Origin: Siphonodentalium dalli
Taxonomy: Eukaryota; Mollusca; Scaphopoda; Gadilida; Siphonodentaliidae
DNA: 64,000 nt
Direction of reading: 5' to 3'
Assembly: GCA_032622095.1 (NCBI GenBank)
Contig: CP136066.1
Span: 65,418,278 to 65,482,277 of the forward strand
Each line of letters starts with the position of its first letter. Position 1 is the first letter of the stretch. The translations under genes and the position numbers were made by a program. Below are positions 10,466 through 22,099 of this stretch, piece by piece. A model generated the notes under the pieces. It was given only the letters and a program-made list of their open reading frames with translations. It was not told where the DNA came from and made no database searches.

Positions 10466-12391
10466 AGATCGAGTAGGTCGACTGGTGATGATGACCATTT
10501 TACTTTTGCGGATACCGGACGTCGGCTGTAAGTCTGTTTTGACAGGCGCTAATCGAGTATTTCCTGTCCGGTTTCTGGGAGCGACTCGCGAAGGAAGGAT
10601 GCCCTTATACAATAGTTTGTAATGACCATCATTATACGCTGTGAACGACAAACCTGGCCATAGCTGTGACACGAGTGAGGTGGTCCCGTGTTTCGTTCTC
10701 CGTATTCGTAATTACAGATCACGGGTGTGTGAGGCCAGATAGTCCCACACTAAGAAGTTACGTCAGGCACGGCTATAGGCAATTACCGAATATACGCCTT
10801 TATCTTATGTTTCAGACATTGCCATTGCATATACATCAATGTTCTACTGACCATTTGTCTATCCACGATTTGTGTAAAGGGGAATTATACTTGCACATCT
10901 TTGGTGTTTCGTTAATTACGTGCGCTCGCGCAACAGTATGGCGATCAGACAGATTCGTACGTTGGTGTCACCCTACTCCGTTTCACTCCATGACGTCACC
11001 AAAAACGATGTAGAGCCTCGTGGCGTTCTGACATTTTTACTGTGCCGCGTTTTTGCTATGTTTATTTTATGTGTTGTTTTCGATTATTTGTTTGTCGCCG
11101 ATATCGCCATTTGTCGGGATTCCCTGTTTCTATATTTAAAACTGGCATGCTCGTAGTGAGCCTCGATTTCGATTTTTTTTCCCAGGTCAAAATACGTCAG
11201 AGTTATGACAAAAATAGATCGACCTACATTTTCTCCATCAGAACTCTACATCAAAGAGTCTATAGACTCCTTCGGGACCTACATAGACTCCTTCATTTGG
11301 GTATTTTTACTTATAATTGGGAAGTTTTATCATTTTTGGTTCGTGCGAAGACTTCTTTTTATCGTGCGGGAAAAGAGAGACATTCAAAACGCGATTTCGT
11401 AATTCGACGCAATATGCTGAATAGCCTAACATTCAGCCGAGTTCCGGGTCAAATACGACGAATGGCGTAACTCAAAACAAAACGCATTTGTTGACACAAA
11501 CACCGTTTGAAGAGTTTATTATTACATAAAATGATCGTTATTGATTAATTATTGATTAATTATTGATATTTATTGTTGCATATTGGCTGCTATCAATATT
11601 TACACAAATAATATTAATTATTTCTTATAATTGCTCCTTTGGTCAACTTTGACTATCGGAAAATGAAAATGAAAATATGCCGCTGAAAAAAATGTAATCG
11701 ATATTAAAGTCTCATCCTTTCGGCAACATGGCTTTCGTTTTAATTACTTAAATGATTAATATAGTAATTTGCCTTTTATCTGTGATGAAATGAGAAATGG
11801 TAATTGTCTTTTTTTGCTAACATTAAATAAAATAAAATAAATTAAGTAAAATACAGAATTTTTTTTTTAATTATTGTTTATTACAGTTTTGCGCACGTTG
11901 GCATCTCTCTGAGTGCATTCTAGTTTTGAAGAGCATGTAGTGTTTGCTCCAGCTAATGGCGTACATGTACTTGAGTAAATGATTCTCTAGAAATTCAACA
12001 CGACCTTTTTGCCATTGACGTAACCATTTGTATACTAAATACTTATTGATGAGTAGTTATCCTGTAACAAATGTTCTGATAATAAGTTCAACCAACGGCC
12101 ATAGGTTGTTTGTTGAACCTATTTGAACATATCTCAATAAATAGGACTCCATCAGTTTAATATCTGTCGTCTGCTTATACTACATGTATACCAGTATAAA
12201 ATTCATAGTTAATTATATCCGTTGTCATGGCGGCATAAAAGGATCACGTGTCTTGTGGTCATGACCAGTGGCTGAATACCGGCACAAATGATTTCTTTAC
12301 ACATATACTTGTCTTGTCATGGTCATATACGTTGGCCTATATAACAATACAATTGGTTTTTATATGTACATATGCTTGTGATATGATATAC
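10466..12391. other. No identifiable gene; unassigned open frames
   Basis: This is one of the less repetitive stretches. Plus-strand frames of 115 codons (10666-11013) and 142 codons (11042-11470) occur but neither has a motif I recognise, they overlap other frames of similar length, and the 142-codon frame is rich in Arg, Phe and Cys as expected from non-coding DNA. 11500-11880 is very AT-rich with TTGATTAATTA repeats. An unrecognised exon cannot be excluded. Confidence 0.35.
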
Positions 12392-12725
12392 AACCTGTTC
12401 TCCCGTAAATAAGCTTATTTAAAACCATTTACATTGTTTACATAATAAGCCCATAGAGGGATTACTTGAATCTGAATTAAGCTATATATATATGATCCTC
12501 AATGGGACACGATCTAAACAGTCGAATATGAGCTTATTTCAATAGAAATAAGCTCATTGACACTAATCTACTTTTTTAATCGACACGACGAACCAGATGA
12601 ACGTTCATTATAATGTATTTTCACTGCGGCCCGCGCCATTCAACGAAATAACGGGTATAAGTCTTATGTGACCTTCTTTCGGAATAAAATAAGTTCCATA
12701 TGAACCTATTTGCACGAGGATATAT
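12392..12725 (+). repeat. Dispersed repeat A, copy 3
   Basis: It begins CCTGTTCTCCCGTAAATAAG and ends near TTGCACGAGGATATATTG. It aligns with 10096-10465 along its whole length at roughly 75-80 percent by eye. Where copy 2 has ACGCTCTTTATAAG this copy has ACGTTCATTATAAT, so that motif is lost here. Confidence 0.8.
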
Positions 12726-13235
12726 TGTGATATAAGCAGTCTCAATGTCGGTGAATATTGGGGACGATTTAAGGTCAGAACGTGACTGCAACAGTTGGAT
12801 AGCTGCAATATTCATCATCAAATATTTTCAGAAAGTATACGAACATCTGTCAGTCCACTTGGAACTATTTTAACCAATATGTCAGATGCTAGCTATAATC
12901 AGCTAATTTGTGAGTTCTTAATACATCAATTATGGTATTCTGAGTGTTTTGATGACTATTTGCTACAGGACATATTAGTGTTTTGGTGATTATACTTTTA
13001 GAAGTACGTCAGTCTTTCTTTTTTAAATTTGATCTTGAGAGAGCTATATATTGCAATGCGTTGTGATGCTTTATTAATAACAAACGTTGAAAGTATTTTG
13101 ACACTAGTGGAATCGACGCTAAGTACAAATACCTGTTGATAAACACCAGGATCATGGGTGGCTATATTAAATCACGATTACTGCCCTGTGTTGCTTTTGT
13201 TTTGAATCGAGTTGCCATGAGAGAACACAATTTGG
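12726..13235. other. No gene seen
   Basis: AT-rich spacer with only short frames. Confidence 0.4.
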
Positions 13236-13278
13236 ACAACTAGCCCAGTAGCCGGTTCGGTTGGTCGCGTTAAAGATT
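13236..13278. repeat. 43-bp direct repeat, left copy
   Basis: ACAACTAGCCCAGTAGCCGG...GTTAAAGATT. It is repeated at 13671-13713 with one mismatch, flanking hairpin MITE copy 2. Confidence 0.95.
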
Positions 13279-13673
13279 TTACCCTGTGCCAATGCATTCT
13301 CTTATATATGCGAGTCGACCATAGGTCGCCTCGCATATATAAGAGAATGCATTGGCCTAACAATTTTGTATCATGTTTTTTAAATAAATGTTTCTTACAA
13401 TTTTTAGGACATAAAATACAAAACTGCAGGGAGCCCCACACATATATAGAAGCACATAGAAGAGTGTCGTCTGCTCATGTTTGTCTGGGGCTCTGTATGG
13501 GTGAAATTATAAAATTGTTAAAGAATACAAGAACAAATTATTAAAATTGTTAGGCCAATGCATTCTCTTATATATGCGACTCGACCGATGGTCGACTCGC
13601 ATATATAAGAGAATGCATTGGCACAGGGTAAAACAATCCCGACTTCCGACTGGATTTGATATGGCGGGTCACA
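13279..13673. mobile_element. Hairpin MITE, family M1, copy 2 (left end missing)
   Basis: It matches 3934-4389 but starts inside the left arm at TTACCCTGTGCC; the outer 40 or so bases (TGTGACCCGCCATATCAAAT...) are absent. The right end is complete (ATTTGATATGGCGGGTCACA). Hairpins are at 13288-13356 and 13554-13622; in the right one the loop side is altered to GACTCGACCGATGGTCGACTC. The last ACA overlaps the 43-bp direct repeat, so the precise boundary is ambiguous. Confidence 0.9.
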
Positions 13674-13713
13674 ACTAGCCCTGTAGCCGGTTCGGTTGGT
13701 CGCGTTAAAGATT
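13671..13713. repeat. 43-bp direct repeat, right copy
   Basis: Second copy of 13236-13278 (single A to T change). The sequence after it, GGTACATATTGAAGC, is itself echoed about 60 bp later as GGTACATTTTCACATTGAAGC. Confidence 0.95.
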
Positions 13714-15148
13714 GGTACATATTGAAGCCACTACATATACACACGGAGGCATAAGGGATCACACGTCTCTTGGTACATTTTCACATTGAAGCAGGCGTGA
13801 TCATACCTAGAGTGGACACTAAATAACAACAGCAAATCCATAAAACAAGTGCACCGTACAGAATATTCTCCGCAAAGATGGCTTTCCTGAGTCTGGCTAA
13901 TTTTCTGATGATTTTCGGAAGATATCTTAAACTGACTGGCTGAACAAGACGTGTTGCATGTAGATAACCTTCATCCCATTGTTAATATAATGTACAAAAG
14001 ATAATTCACGTTCTATATAATATGACGGTGATACAGAGATGGGCGTATTTTACACTACAACGATCGTAAAGTTGGAAAACATAAATAGACGACATATGTC
14101 ACACGTGGACATTGTCCATCGCATGGGCATAATGAAGATCATTCATACATAACATATGATGACAGCAATACACACATACGTTTAACTGTTTACAATAAGT
14201 TCCATAACTGTACCAAAAAAAATGAATGGACGAAACCAGAAAATATCCTGTTCCCCCATGGTGGTTCATCAGTATACCAAAGTTCATTCAAATCCGAATA
14301 GGTGTATTGATCGACCTATCTTATCCATCTGGGACATTTGACGTTCAGAGTATGGCTACGGGAACACCCGAATGATTTCTATCGTTATATGGTATCTCCT
14401 GAATGGTCTGTTCTAAAAATAGAACAACAAAGTGTCCCACTTAATTATCTCATTTTAGAATAAAATATTCGGAATAAAATCAAAATTAATTGATAGAAGC
14501 GTTTCCGGACATGGGTCTTCAATTCATATTGATTTATTATTTTATACCCACCAAATTTCAAAATGTGTATAGGCAGAGATAATCCATCTTTATCATGTAA
14601 AATTGATTACTTTTAACATTATTCATAGTTCAAAATAAAGCTGGTCTCAATCTACAATACACCTGTATTCTTCAGATGTCAAATATCACGATATAGGGCC
14701 CCACTAAATTTTCTATTTTTTTTATGAAATTCCTATTTCTTGCCTATTGTTTTGTTTTCGTCACTTGCGTTTTCTATTTTCAGCTATTGGTTCTTTCACC
14801 ATGTTAATGCAATTGTCAATTGTTGTCAAGTGTGTAAGATACCACGTGGTTGATATCAATTTCCAAACAAATAAAGACACATCGAACGCCTCATTGCATC
14901 AGGAAACTTGATTTAAAGCCACATGGCGGTTTGCGCTCCAAAATACAAATAATATTATTAGCATTTCAAGTTTCCAGGTATCGAAATAGGTCGGTAAATA
15001 TCTTAACTACCTTTCTACGAGCTTCTGTAACCCCAAAAGACGCGGTGAAGTGATGAACAATGCAACTATGAACAAGGTGTTTGGTCCCAAACAAAAAACA
15101 GCCATTTGCACAGCATGGAGGCGAACAATTTAAAACGGCTGGAAAATA
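13714..15148. other. No gene seen
   Basis: Short frames only. The segment CCTCATTGCATCAGGAAACT (14889-14908) recurs at 24319-24338 but the flanks differ, so only a small repeat fragment is shared. Confidence 0.4.
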
Positions 15149-15230
15149 TCTATATTTCGTGTATTTATCGACTTATCCGCCCCTCCAAATTACGTAGACA
15201 AAATTTGGAGGCTCGAATGAGCCATGTCCG
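15149..15230 (+). repeat. Dispersed repeat B, copy 2
   Basis: Inverse of 3331-3420: ATATTTCGTGTATTTATC, then CCTCCAAATTACGTAGA, AAATTTGGAGGCTCGAATGA and GCCATGTCCG. Confidence 0.7.
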
Positions 15231-15638
15231 AACAGAACGGTCTTTTTATGAAGGTTTATTAAGCCACTAAAGTCCGATCATATTTAGGTGAAGTTAGGAA
15301 ATTGTTCTTTCTGTCTGTGATAAAGGTAAAGAGAGTTGTATTCTTTGGGAAGAGTTATGGTGAAGGAACTACAGTATTCGCAATTCTTGTAAATTATGTT
15401 TAAATACAAATGGAGGGAACGCTATGGCGGTGCTAGAACCACTCAGAAGACGACGTGAACAAGTGTCGGTTGGGGCTTGGTTAAAAAAATAGTGATTGCT
15501 TACCTTCACAAAACTGAAAACCAGGATTTCACGACAAACACATTCAAATACAAAGTGTGTTACGCATATTGTATACATACTACGGACCGAACGATTTACG
15601 ACCATGAAGTTGGATGAACTGGAGAAACTAAAAGATCT
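15231..15638. other. No gene seen
   Basis: A 107-codon minus frame (15369-15692) runs into the adjacent TIR and has no recognisable domain. Confidence 0.4.
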
Positions 15639-17774
15639 GGGCCCTGTTTCATGAAAGCAACGTATGACATAGTTGGGACTTAAGATGGTCATAAGTTCAA
15701 AATTCAGTCATAAGTGCGTTTCACGAACAAGGTCTTAACTTAAGATGGTCTTAACTTTGGTCTTAACTTTAAGACTGCTGTGAGGTGTCATAAGATAATC
15801 TTAAAGTTAAGACCCACGTGATAAGTGGCATATCGATCACACGTATGGCGGCCTATGTTATTTTGCAATTACGGAGATATCTGTACTTTGTCTGGGTGGG
15901 CAATTCGTCGTCTGATATACAGGGTCGTGGCTACAGAGTGAGAGGGGGTGTTCGCCTCGAAATGGCCAACTACACCCCCTTAAACAACACCAAATTCTTT
16001 TTGGGTGTAAACATTCCAACTGGTACCTCAAACATTCCAAAACCAAAGTGTGGAGAGGGCAACCCCCCTCCCACCGTATAACCATAGAGTTACAGACTTA
16101 TCATCAGGGACGTGCGAATGGGGTTTGTGTGTTGTCTACCCCCCCCCCCCCCCCACCACACACACACTTTGGTCAAAATGTTTAGCAATTGGAAATTTCA
16201 TGCCTGACAAGAACATTAATCGTACACTATATATAGGTATCAATTGTTTGAATTTCTAACTAAAGGAATGTGTTGTTTTAGACAATCAGCAGCAACCGAA
16301 AATCACCAACTTTAGGGCGTCAGGTTAGAAATTTCGAACTGTTGGAATATTTGAGATACCAATTGGAAAGTTTAAATCAAACGTGTGTGGTGGACATGGC
16401 ATTTCGCGAACATGGAAGTTTGGCCCGGTTCAATTAAGGGGCGGATTCAGTCGGAAATTGCACGATGTACCCCCTCCCCACAGAGACCAACTAGCCACCC
16501 CGAGCCTCGAATGTAGGATATAGTCAATTATCAGCTGTGTATGTGACCTATAGATAATATATATTATAAAATTGTATTACCCACGAATTAAACTTTTGAT
16601 AAGAATTATGGCCTAGCTCAAAGCTCACAATCTCCTCTATGTTATTCCATGTGTGTGTGGGAGATGGGGTAAAATGAGATCAGTTAATGTTTTGATTCTT
16701 TCCTCTTTCCAAATTTCCGTCGGCTGTTTACAAAGCAGATATGTCATATAGGAAAGGTAACATAAACGCTCTTTATCAAAATATGTTTTAGAAATAGTGA
16801 CAATTTTCTATAGAGAATATTATTTTTATTGAGTTTATGCCCACGCCCATATGTCGTGATTTTCAAGGCTGTCCTCATTTTTGTCATGTTCTTTTTTGCA
16901 GGGGTGGGATAACCGTTGTACAGCATACTGTATATATGATATACACACCCGTAACGATGACACCCCTTAATACGAGTGTGCTAACGAAAACGTAGTTTTA
17001 TATATATATCCTTGGTATGACAACCACATGAAACATCTGCATAAAAATAATATAAAAGTTACTCTAACAAATATTTTTCATTTCCCTTTGAATCGAAAAA
17101 TGACCTATTTGAGTCCTGATGACATCACCGATTTATTTTTATTATTGCTACACGTAGAGAGCGGTGGTCGATAATATACGAGTTATGTCGGCTCACATAA
17201 AAAAAATCGCCGCCTGATCATTGCTCTCAGTTGATTAACTCGGCGTGAATGCATGGTCGCAGTCATGCATCGATCCATATAATTATATTGTCTTATTTCT
17301 GACACCGCCACTCGTCAGTAAACGCAAAGCTCGTCATTTTAAGAGCCTGCGATGTACTCATGTTCGAATTCACATCGTGGAACTCATACAAGTCTAAGAT
17401 CCATATGCGAATATAAGGCCATGCATTGACTATAGACACTAAGATACATGCGCTGATTCGCCCACCCCACCCAGCCGCTATCCAGCATCCCTGTCACACA
17501 ATAATGTCAACTCGGACTCGGCTATTTCTCGATAACCTCTCAATGCCGTACATAAAGATTGCACAAGCCCACATTTTTTCGTTCCGGACTGTAGAATATT
17601 GTCGATAACCAGTCTAAATGAGCGGGAACTTAACTTACTACTTAAGTAGGACTTAATCTTGTTTTGTGAAACGCGTTCTTGAAACGGAAAAGTTACATCA
17701 TAAGATCCACCTTAGATCTTAGATTAAGTCCATCTTAAGATAATCTTATGACATTGCTTCATGAAACAGGCCCC
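15639..17774. mobile_element. 2.1-kb TIR DNA element (non-autonomous)
   Basis: Bounded by GGGCCCTGTTTCATGAAAGC at the left and its near inverse GCTTCATGAAACAGGCCCC at the right. The inverted similarity continues inward for more than 100 bp with a CTTAAGATGG / TCTTAAGAT periodicity and a second shared block GCGTTTCACGAA / GCGTTTCACAAA. The interior of about 1.8 kb has no long frame. The frame at 15818-16081 begins with ATGGCGGCC-type sequence but shows no transposase motif. Flanks (AGATCT / TGATTT) show no clear target duplication, so hAT, Harbinger or other cannot be told apart. Confidence 0.8.
16009..16373. repeat. Inner inverted repeat within the 2.1-kb element
   Basis: AAACATTCCAACTGGTACCT (from about 16009) is matched in reverse complement by AGATACCAATTGGAAAGTTT (ending 16373); the arms are about 34 bp at roughly 80 percent. 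This may be a nested MITE or an older internal fold-back. A run of about 16 C bases (16139-16154) followed by (CA)n lies between the arms. Confidence 0.6.
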
Positions 17775-17837
17775 TGATTTATTAAGAAAAATATAAGTTT
17801 GTATATTTTAAAAGATATAGATATGCCAACCAGTTGA

Positions 17838-18339
17838 TTGATTGATTGAGGGTTTAACGTCGTTTTAGCCGCTAGGCCATATCTCGACCAAGAACAGAAT
17901 CAGGTATAAAAAAAAGTTCATAGCGAAGCAACTGTGTAGATAAATCAGACAGTGGATTAGATTAAAACAATGCAATGAGCTATGTGCATATCAAAACACC
18001 CAAGAGGAATATTAAAATCTGGAGCCAGGAATATCAATTTAAGAACTTACTAGCGTGCAATCATGCTATTAAACGTATAAAATAATTCAATGACATAATT
18101 ATAATACATAGCAAATAAATAACACGAAATTACCAAGGATCCACATCGAAATATCTAAAGTAGCTTTTAAAATCAGATTTTGCATTGATAAAGTATTTAT
18201 AATATTTGATAAATCGCGCCTGGACCTTTATCAATGTATCAAGAATGTCACCCTTCACCCAACCGACAGCCTCGATATACAAATGCTGCAATATCGATAT
18301 TCAACTTTTAGAGTAGAACATAATTGCAATAGGTGAAGT
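17838..18339 (-). mobile_element. LINE 3' region, antisense, split by insertion
   Basis: On the minus strand this repeats 7790-8296: a (GATT)n tail at 17838, GTCGTTTTAGCCGCTAGGCC, GCGAAGCAACTGTGTAGATA, ATAGCAAATAAATAACACGA, AAAGTAGCTTTTAAAATC and CAACCGACAGCCTCGATA. It is interrupted at 18339 by the R-I-R element and resumes at 20131 (AAGTCATCGTGTGCCAGACC), as shown by the uninterrupted relative at 25125-25445. Confidence 0.85.
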
Positions 18340-18789
18340 GGTTAGAAGGAACTAAATAAGTAGAATTACGTCCCTTTCGTTTTTACAGGGTATCTCGAAT
18401 ACGAGTTAAAAAAATTCTGGCGCGCGATTGGCGTATAATATGTCAAATAATTTTACAAATTCAAGAAATATAATACCCATAGCATGTAAAAACGTGGGCG
18501 TTTCCTAGTCTGAAATGCGTTCGTGTCCAAACAATGGCGGGATATTGAGGCTGTGTATTGGCTTTTGTCAGACTGTCAAATTCTGTGCAAAAAGTGGGGT
18601 AGTGTGGAAAACATATGCTGGTTTTCGAAAAAGGCGTGGCTCGAAAGGTACTCCTATGTGCGAACAGATGCCGAAAGGGTTGGTCTTTACGAACGCATGC
18701 ATCGTGAACTTCGGAACTCGAAAATTTAGCGTGGGCGTGGTCAAACGTTAACACTGTGGCCTATGGAAAACATTTAGTTCCTTCTAACC
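18340..18789. repeat. R module, family F, left
   Basis: 450 bp. Terminal inverted repeats are GGTTAGAAGGAACTAAAT and its reverse complement ATTTAGTTCCTTCTAACC. The subterminal core GTTAACACTGTGGCCTATGG precedes the right TIR. The open frames in it (97 codons on minus, 78 and 68 on plus) are carried identically by the right R and are not conserved in the 55.8-kb copy, so I treat them as chance. Confidence 0.95.
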
Positions 18790-19680
18790 TAAAGCAGAAA
18801 AATCGAATTTTTCGTATTTCGGCCTATGATGGACAAACGTGGTGAAAAATTACATAATTGTGATCTGATTTGCGAAGCATACATAGTTAGACATTACATT
18901 ACACCAGAATTTGGATTTTATTGCCATTTTTCAGGAAGTGGGGAATATTTGCACCTAATAACCTTTGTGAGATTTTCACTTATTTATCGTTATTCTGTAT
19001 CTGGTGTGCAACTTTAAGAGAGAAATCACCTCACATCGATATCTTTATCTATTTGTGGACATCTGACCATCAGCATAAACTTGACGTCTCGAGTATTTTT
19101 AACCATGCAGCTGCCAACTTGTCGACCGTGTAGAAATTCCTATCTTTTCTGGTGCAGGGGGGTGGGGTGTAAAAATCTAACAATTTATTCAGAAACCCGG
19201 GCAATTTTGGTCAACTAAGCATATCATCTGAAACATGATTTGCACGTATTGTCTGTGCCGCTATATACATGCGCGTCATGCCCATTAAAGGCATATTCTG
19301 TTAGTTTAATTACCAAATTTTACCAAAATTTCCACATATTTTGAGAATTTTCCCAAATATGGCAAATCTCGGCATGACATGACCCCGAGGCACCCATAAT
19401 TTTTTATGTTGAACTGCAGACGGTACTGATCAATTCCCACCTATTAGTTCTTTTATTTAGGAAGGGACGTTCCCATCATTGGCAACGACATGGACACATT
19501 TCCACAAAAAAATTCCCAGTAGATGAACCATCTTCAGATACAGTGGGGTTAAAATAACCATGATTGCTGGGGAACGAGAACAAAGAAATGTGTAAAATCA
19601 GTTTTATTTAGCATAGATATGACACAGCTTCACGCAGAGGTAGTAGGGAATACATAGGGTCATGTTTGCACATCTCTTAA
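18790..19680. repeat. I spacer, family F
   Basis: 891 bp, starting TAAAGCAGAAAAATCG and ending CACATCTCTTAA. Its first bases resemble the family G spacer start (TAAAGGGAAAAAATAGC). Contains the segment GCAGCTGCCAACTTGTCGAC near 19110. Positions from about 18926 on are repeated at 55048-55802. Non-coding. Confidence 0.85.
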
Positions 19681-20130
19681 GGTTAGAAGGAACTAAATAA
19701 GTAGAATTACGTCCCTTTCGTTTTTACAGGGTATCTCGAATACGAGTTTAAAAAATTCTGGCGCGCGATTGGCGTATAATATGTCAAATAATTTTACAAA
19801 TTCAAGAAATATAATACCCATAGCATGTAAAAACGTGGGCGTTTCCTAGTCTGAAATGCGTTCGTGTCCAAACAATGGCGGGATATTGAGGCTGTGTATT
19901 GGCTTTTGTTAGACTGTCAAATTCTGTGCAAAAAGTGGGGTAGTGTGGAAAACATATGCTGGTTTTCGAAAAAGGCGTGGCTCGAAAGGTACTCCTATGT
20001 GCGAACAGATGCCGAAAGGGTTGGTCTTTACGAACGCATGCATCGTGAACTTCGGAACTCGAAAATTTAGCGTGGGCGTGGTCAAACGTTAACACTGTGG
20101 CCTATGGAAAACATTTAGTTCCTTCTAACC
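19681..20130. repeat. R module, family F, right
   Basis: Same length and sequence as 18340-18789 apart from a GTCAGACTG to GTTAGACTG change and one A/T change in the GAGTT(A/T)AAAAAATTC stretch. Direct orientation. Confidence 0.95.
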
Positions 20131-20292
20131 AAGTCATCGTGTGCCAGACCAACTTACTCATTACATTTGAGAGTTTCTCGGCAGTTTACGATTGCTTCGA
20201 TAGTTCGATTGGGGCCAGTATCTGTATTACATTGCAGAATGTTGTAAGAGCGATAACTCTATTACTATTTGTATTTGTATTTGAATACTTGA
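20131..20292 (-). mobile_element. LINE 3' region, continuation
   Basis: Continuation of 17838-18339: GTGCCAGACCAACTTACTCA, TTCGATAGTT, GTTGTAAGAGCGATAACTCT. It matches 25306-25445 and stops at the G array insertion point. Confidence 0.8.
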
Positions 20293-20296
20293 ATAA

Positions 20297-20747
20297 GGTT
20301 ACACTGGTGTAAATACTATAGGCAGCTCCCCCTGCGGTTGCGGGAGGAGTATAGAGTTTCACAGTTAAAACACTCTGGGCTGTGATTGGTTGCATGAATT
20401 AAATGTAAACTGTTGACAAAAATTCAAGGAATCATTCTCCCACAAACTTCATTTGCCAAGAGGCCCATTCATTAAAGGTGAAGTCTGTTGTGGCTGTTTA
20501 GAAATTTTAAGTGTGATTGAAAAAATGACAATATTTTTTTAGTGCGGAACTGACCCTAGTCATGAAAAAACGAAAATTTGAAGTGGATTCCCTGCTAGAC
20601 GGTGTTGATTTTTTTATTGGGAAAGTTTCCACAGATGTCAAGCTCACATAATCCGAAGGCAGTTTGAACAGTTTCCATTTGACCTCTGATGCAGATCAAC
20701 AAACGTTAACATTGAAGCCTATGGGAAATATTTACACCAGTGTAACC
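20297..20747. repeat. R module, family G, R1
   Basis: 451 bp. TIRs GGTTACACTGGTGTAAATA and inverse TATTTACACCAGTGTAACC; the TIR itself holds the palindrome TTACACTGGTGTAA. Subterminal core GTTAACATTGAAGCCTATGG. Near the left end GCTCCCCCTGCGGTTGCGGG is followed by GAGGAG, a short GC hairpin. Confidence 0.95.
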
Positions 20748-21648
20748 TAAAGGGAAAAAATAGCTTTTTATCATTTTTGATTCCTGGGAGTCACTTTAAA
20801 GCATTTTAATGCATTTTACAGAGCCTGGTCTTTCAGTCCAATGAATATCTCATGCTTGGTGTGGCTATTCTTGCTGCTGATGTCTTCTTTCACTTACATC
20901 AGCCAAAAAAATAGTAAGATTTTTCATAAAAAATGCCAATTTTTAAGGTATTTTCAAAAAAATTCAAGGTGGTAATAGTCACATGATAATGCAAATGACC
21001 CATAACATGAGCATGTCAACGACACATATATCAATTGTTATAAGAACCTAATCTAACAAGTATTTTGGATTTTATAGCCAGTGATATACAGATATATATC
21101 ATAAAAGTGTGTCATTTCTACTGGTGGGTATGGTCATTTGAAGGTTAATAGCACTAAAACTTGGACACATTTAAGAAAATGCTTCAGCAATTCAAAGAGA
21201 GCATATCTTTATTCAACTAATTCAATATACACCCACATCCAGTTATCTTGGATCACCCTTGCAGACCTGAAAATGTCATATTTTATTCTTCAATGTGCTG
21301 ATAAAGTCATGCGCTTGATGCTCAGCTGATCAGATCTGGACTCAATGACCTCACATCACCAGAAATTCTCTCATGGAAAGAATATTGTACAGTCTTCCAT
21401 AGCTGATCCAAGTTTGCAACACCAGACCCCTAAAACTGAGTGAAAATGGGGCCTGAACATGACTGGTGGTGGAAAATTGTGCCTTTTTGATGAATAATTT
21501 GTTAAAGGGGGTGGGGTTAAATTGTGTGTGATAAATAAAGAACCATAGGGGTGATATTGTTTTTGAACACATTTTTTCCATTGATGGGCAATTCTGAAGA
21601 AATGTAGGGAGTTACAATTATTCCGCGAAAAAGCGGGCTATCGCTTTA
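20748..21648. repeat. I spacer, family G, I1
   Basis: 901 bp, starting TAAAGGGAAAAAATAGC and ending GCGGGCTATCGCTTTA; the ends are loosely complementary (TAAAG...CTTTA, with GCTAT/ATAGC). Open frames of 63 and 76 codons are present identically in I2 and show no domain. Confidence 0.9.
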
Positions 21649-22099
21649 GGTTACACTGGTGTAAATACTATAGGCAGCTCCCCCTGCGGTTGCGGGAGGA
21701 GTATAGAGTTTCACAGTTAAAACACTCTGGGCTGTGATTGGTTGCATGAATTAAATGTAAACTGTTGACAAAAATTCAAGGAATCATTCTCCCACAAACT
21801 TCATTTGCCAAGAGGCCCATTCATTAAAGGTGAAGTCTGTTGTGGCTGTTTAGAAATTTTAAGTGTGATTGAAAAAATGGCAATATTTTTTTAGTGCGGA
21901 ACTGACCCTAGTCATGAAAAAACGAAAATTTGAAGTGGATTCCCTGCTAGACGGTGTTGATTTTTTTATTGGGAAAGTTTCCACAGATGTCAAGCTCACA
22001 TAATCCGAAGGCAGTTTGAACAGTTTCCATTTGACCTCTGATGCAGATCAACAAACGTTAACATTGAAGCCTATGGGAAATATTTACACCAGTGTAACC
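21649..22099. repeat. R module, family G, R2 (central)
   Basis: 451 bp, shared by both halves of the array. Carries the single G variant (ATGGCAATATT near 21880) not seen in R1 or R3. Confidence 0.95.

Larger units (their letters stand above)
18340..20130. mobile_element. R-I-R element, family F (complete, 1791 bp)
   Basis: Two 450-bp direct repeats flank an 891-bp spacer. The whole is bounded by AAGT at 18336-18339 and 20131-20134, while a related LINE copy at 25301-25320 has the same site (GGTGAAGTCATGGTG) with one AAGT and no insert. This is therefore one insertion event with a 4-bp target duplication. The two repeats differ at about two positions, implying recent formation. No ORF long enough for a transposase or reverse transcriptase is present, and I see no obvious tRNA primer site or polypurine tract at the I borders. 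It resembles a TRIM in layout, but with MITE-like ends. Confidence 0.85.

Noticed and set aside
11042-11470. 142-codon frame as a possible small gene.
   Set aside because: No recognisable domain, odd Arg/Phe-rich composition, and it overlaps other frames of similar quality.
15639-17774. Assigning the GGGSCCTGTTTCATGAA element to Harbinger or hAT.
   Set aside because: The flanks show neither a 3-bp nor an 8-bp duplication and no transposase motif is present.
18461-18754. 97-codon minus-strand frame repeated exactly at 19802-20095.
   Set aside because: The repetition comes from the duplicated R module; the third copy at 55.9-56.2 kb changes the frame and length.
18340-20130. A standard LTR retrotransposon.
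   Set aside because: No gag or pol coding, no TG...CA ends, no recognisable primer-binding site or polypurine tract; TRIM-like is the most that can be said.
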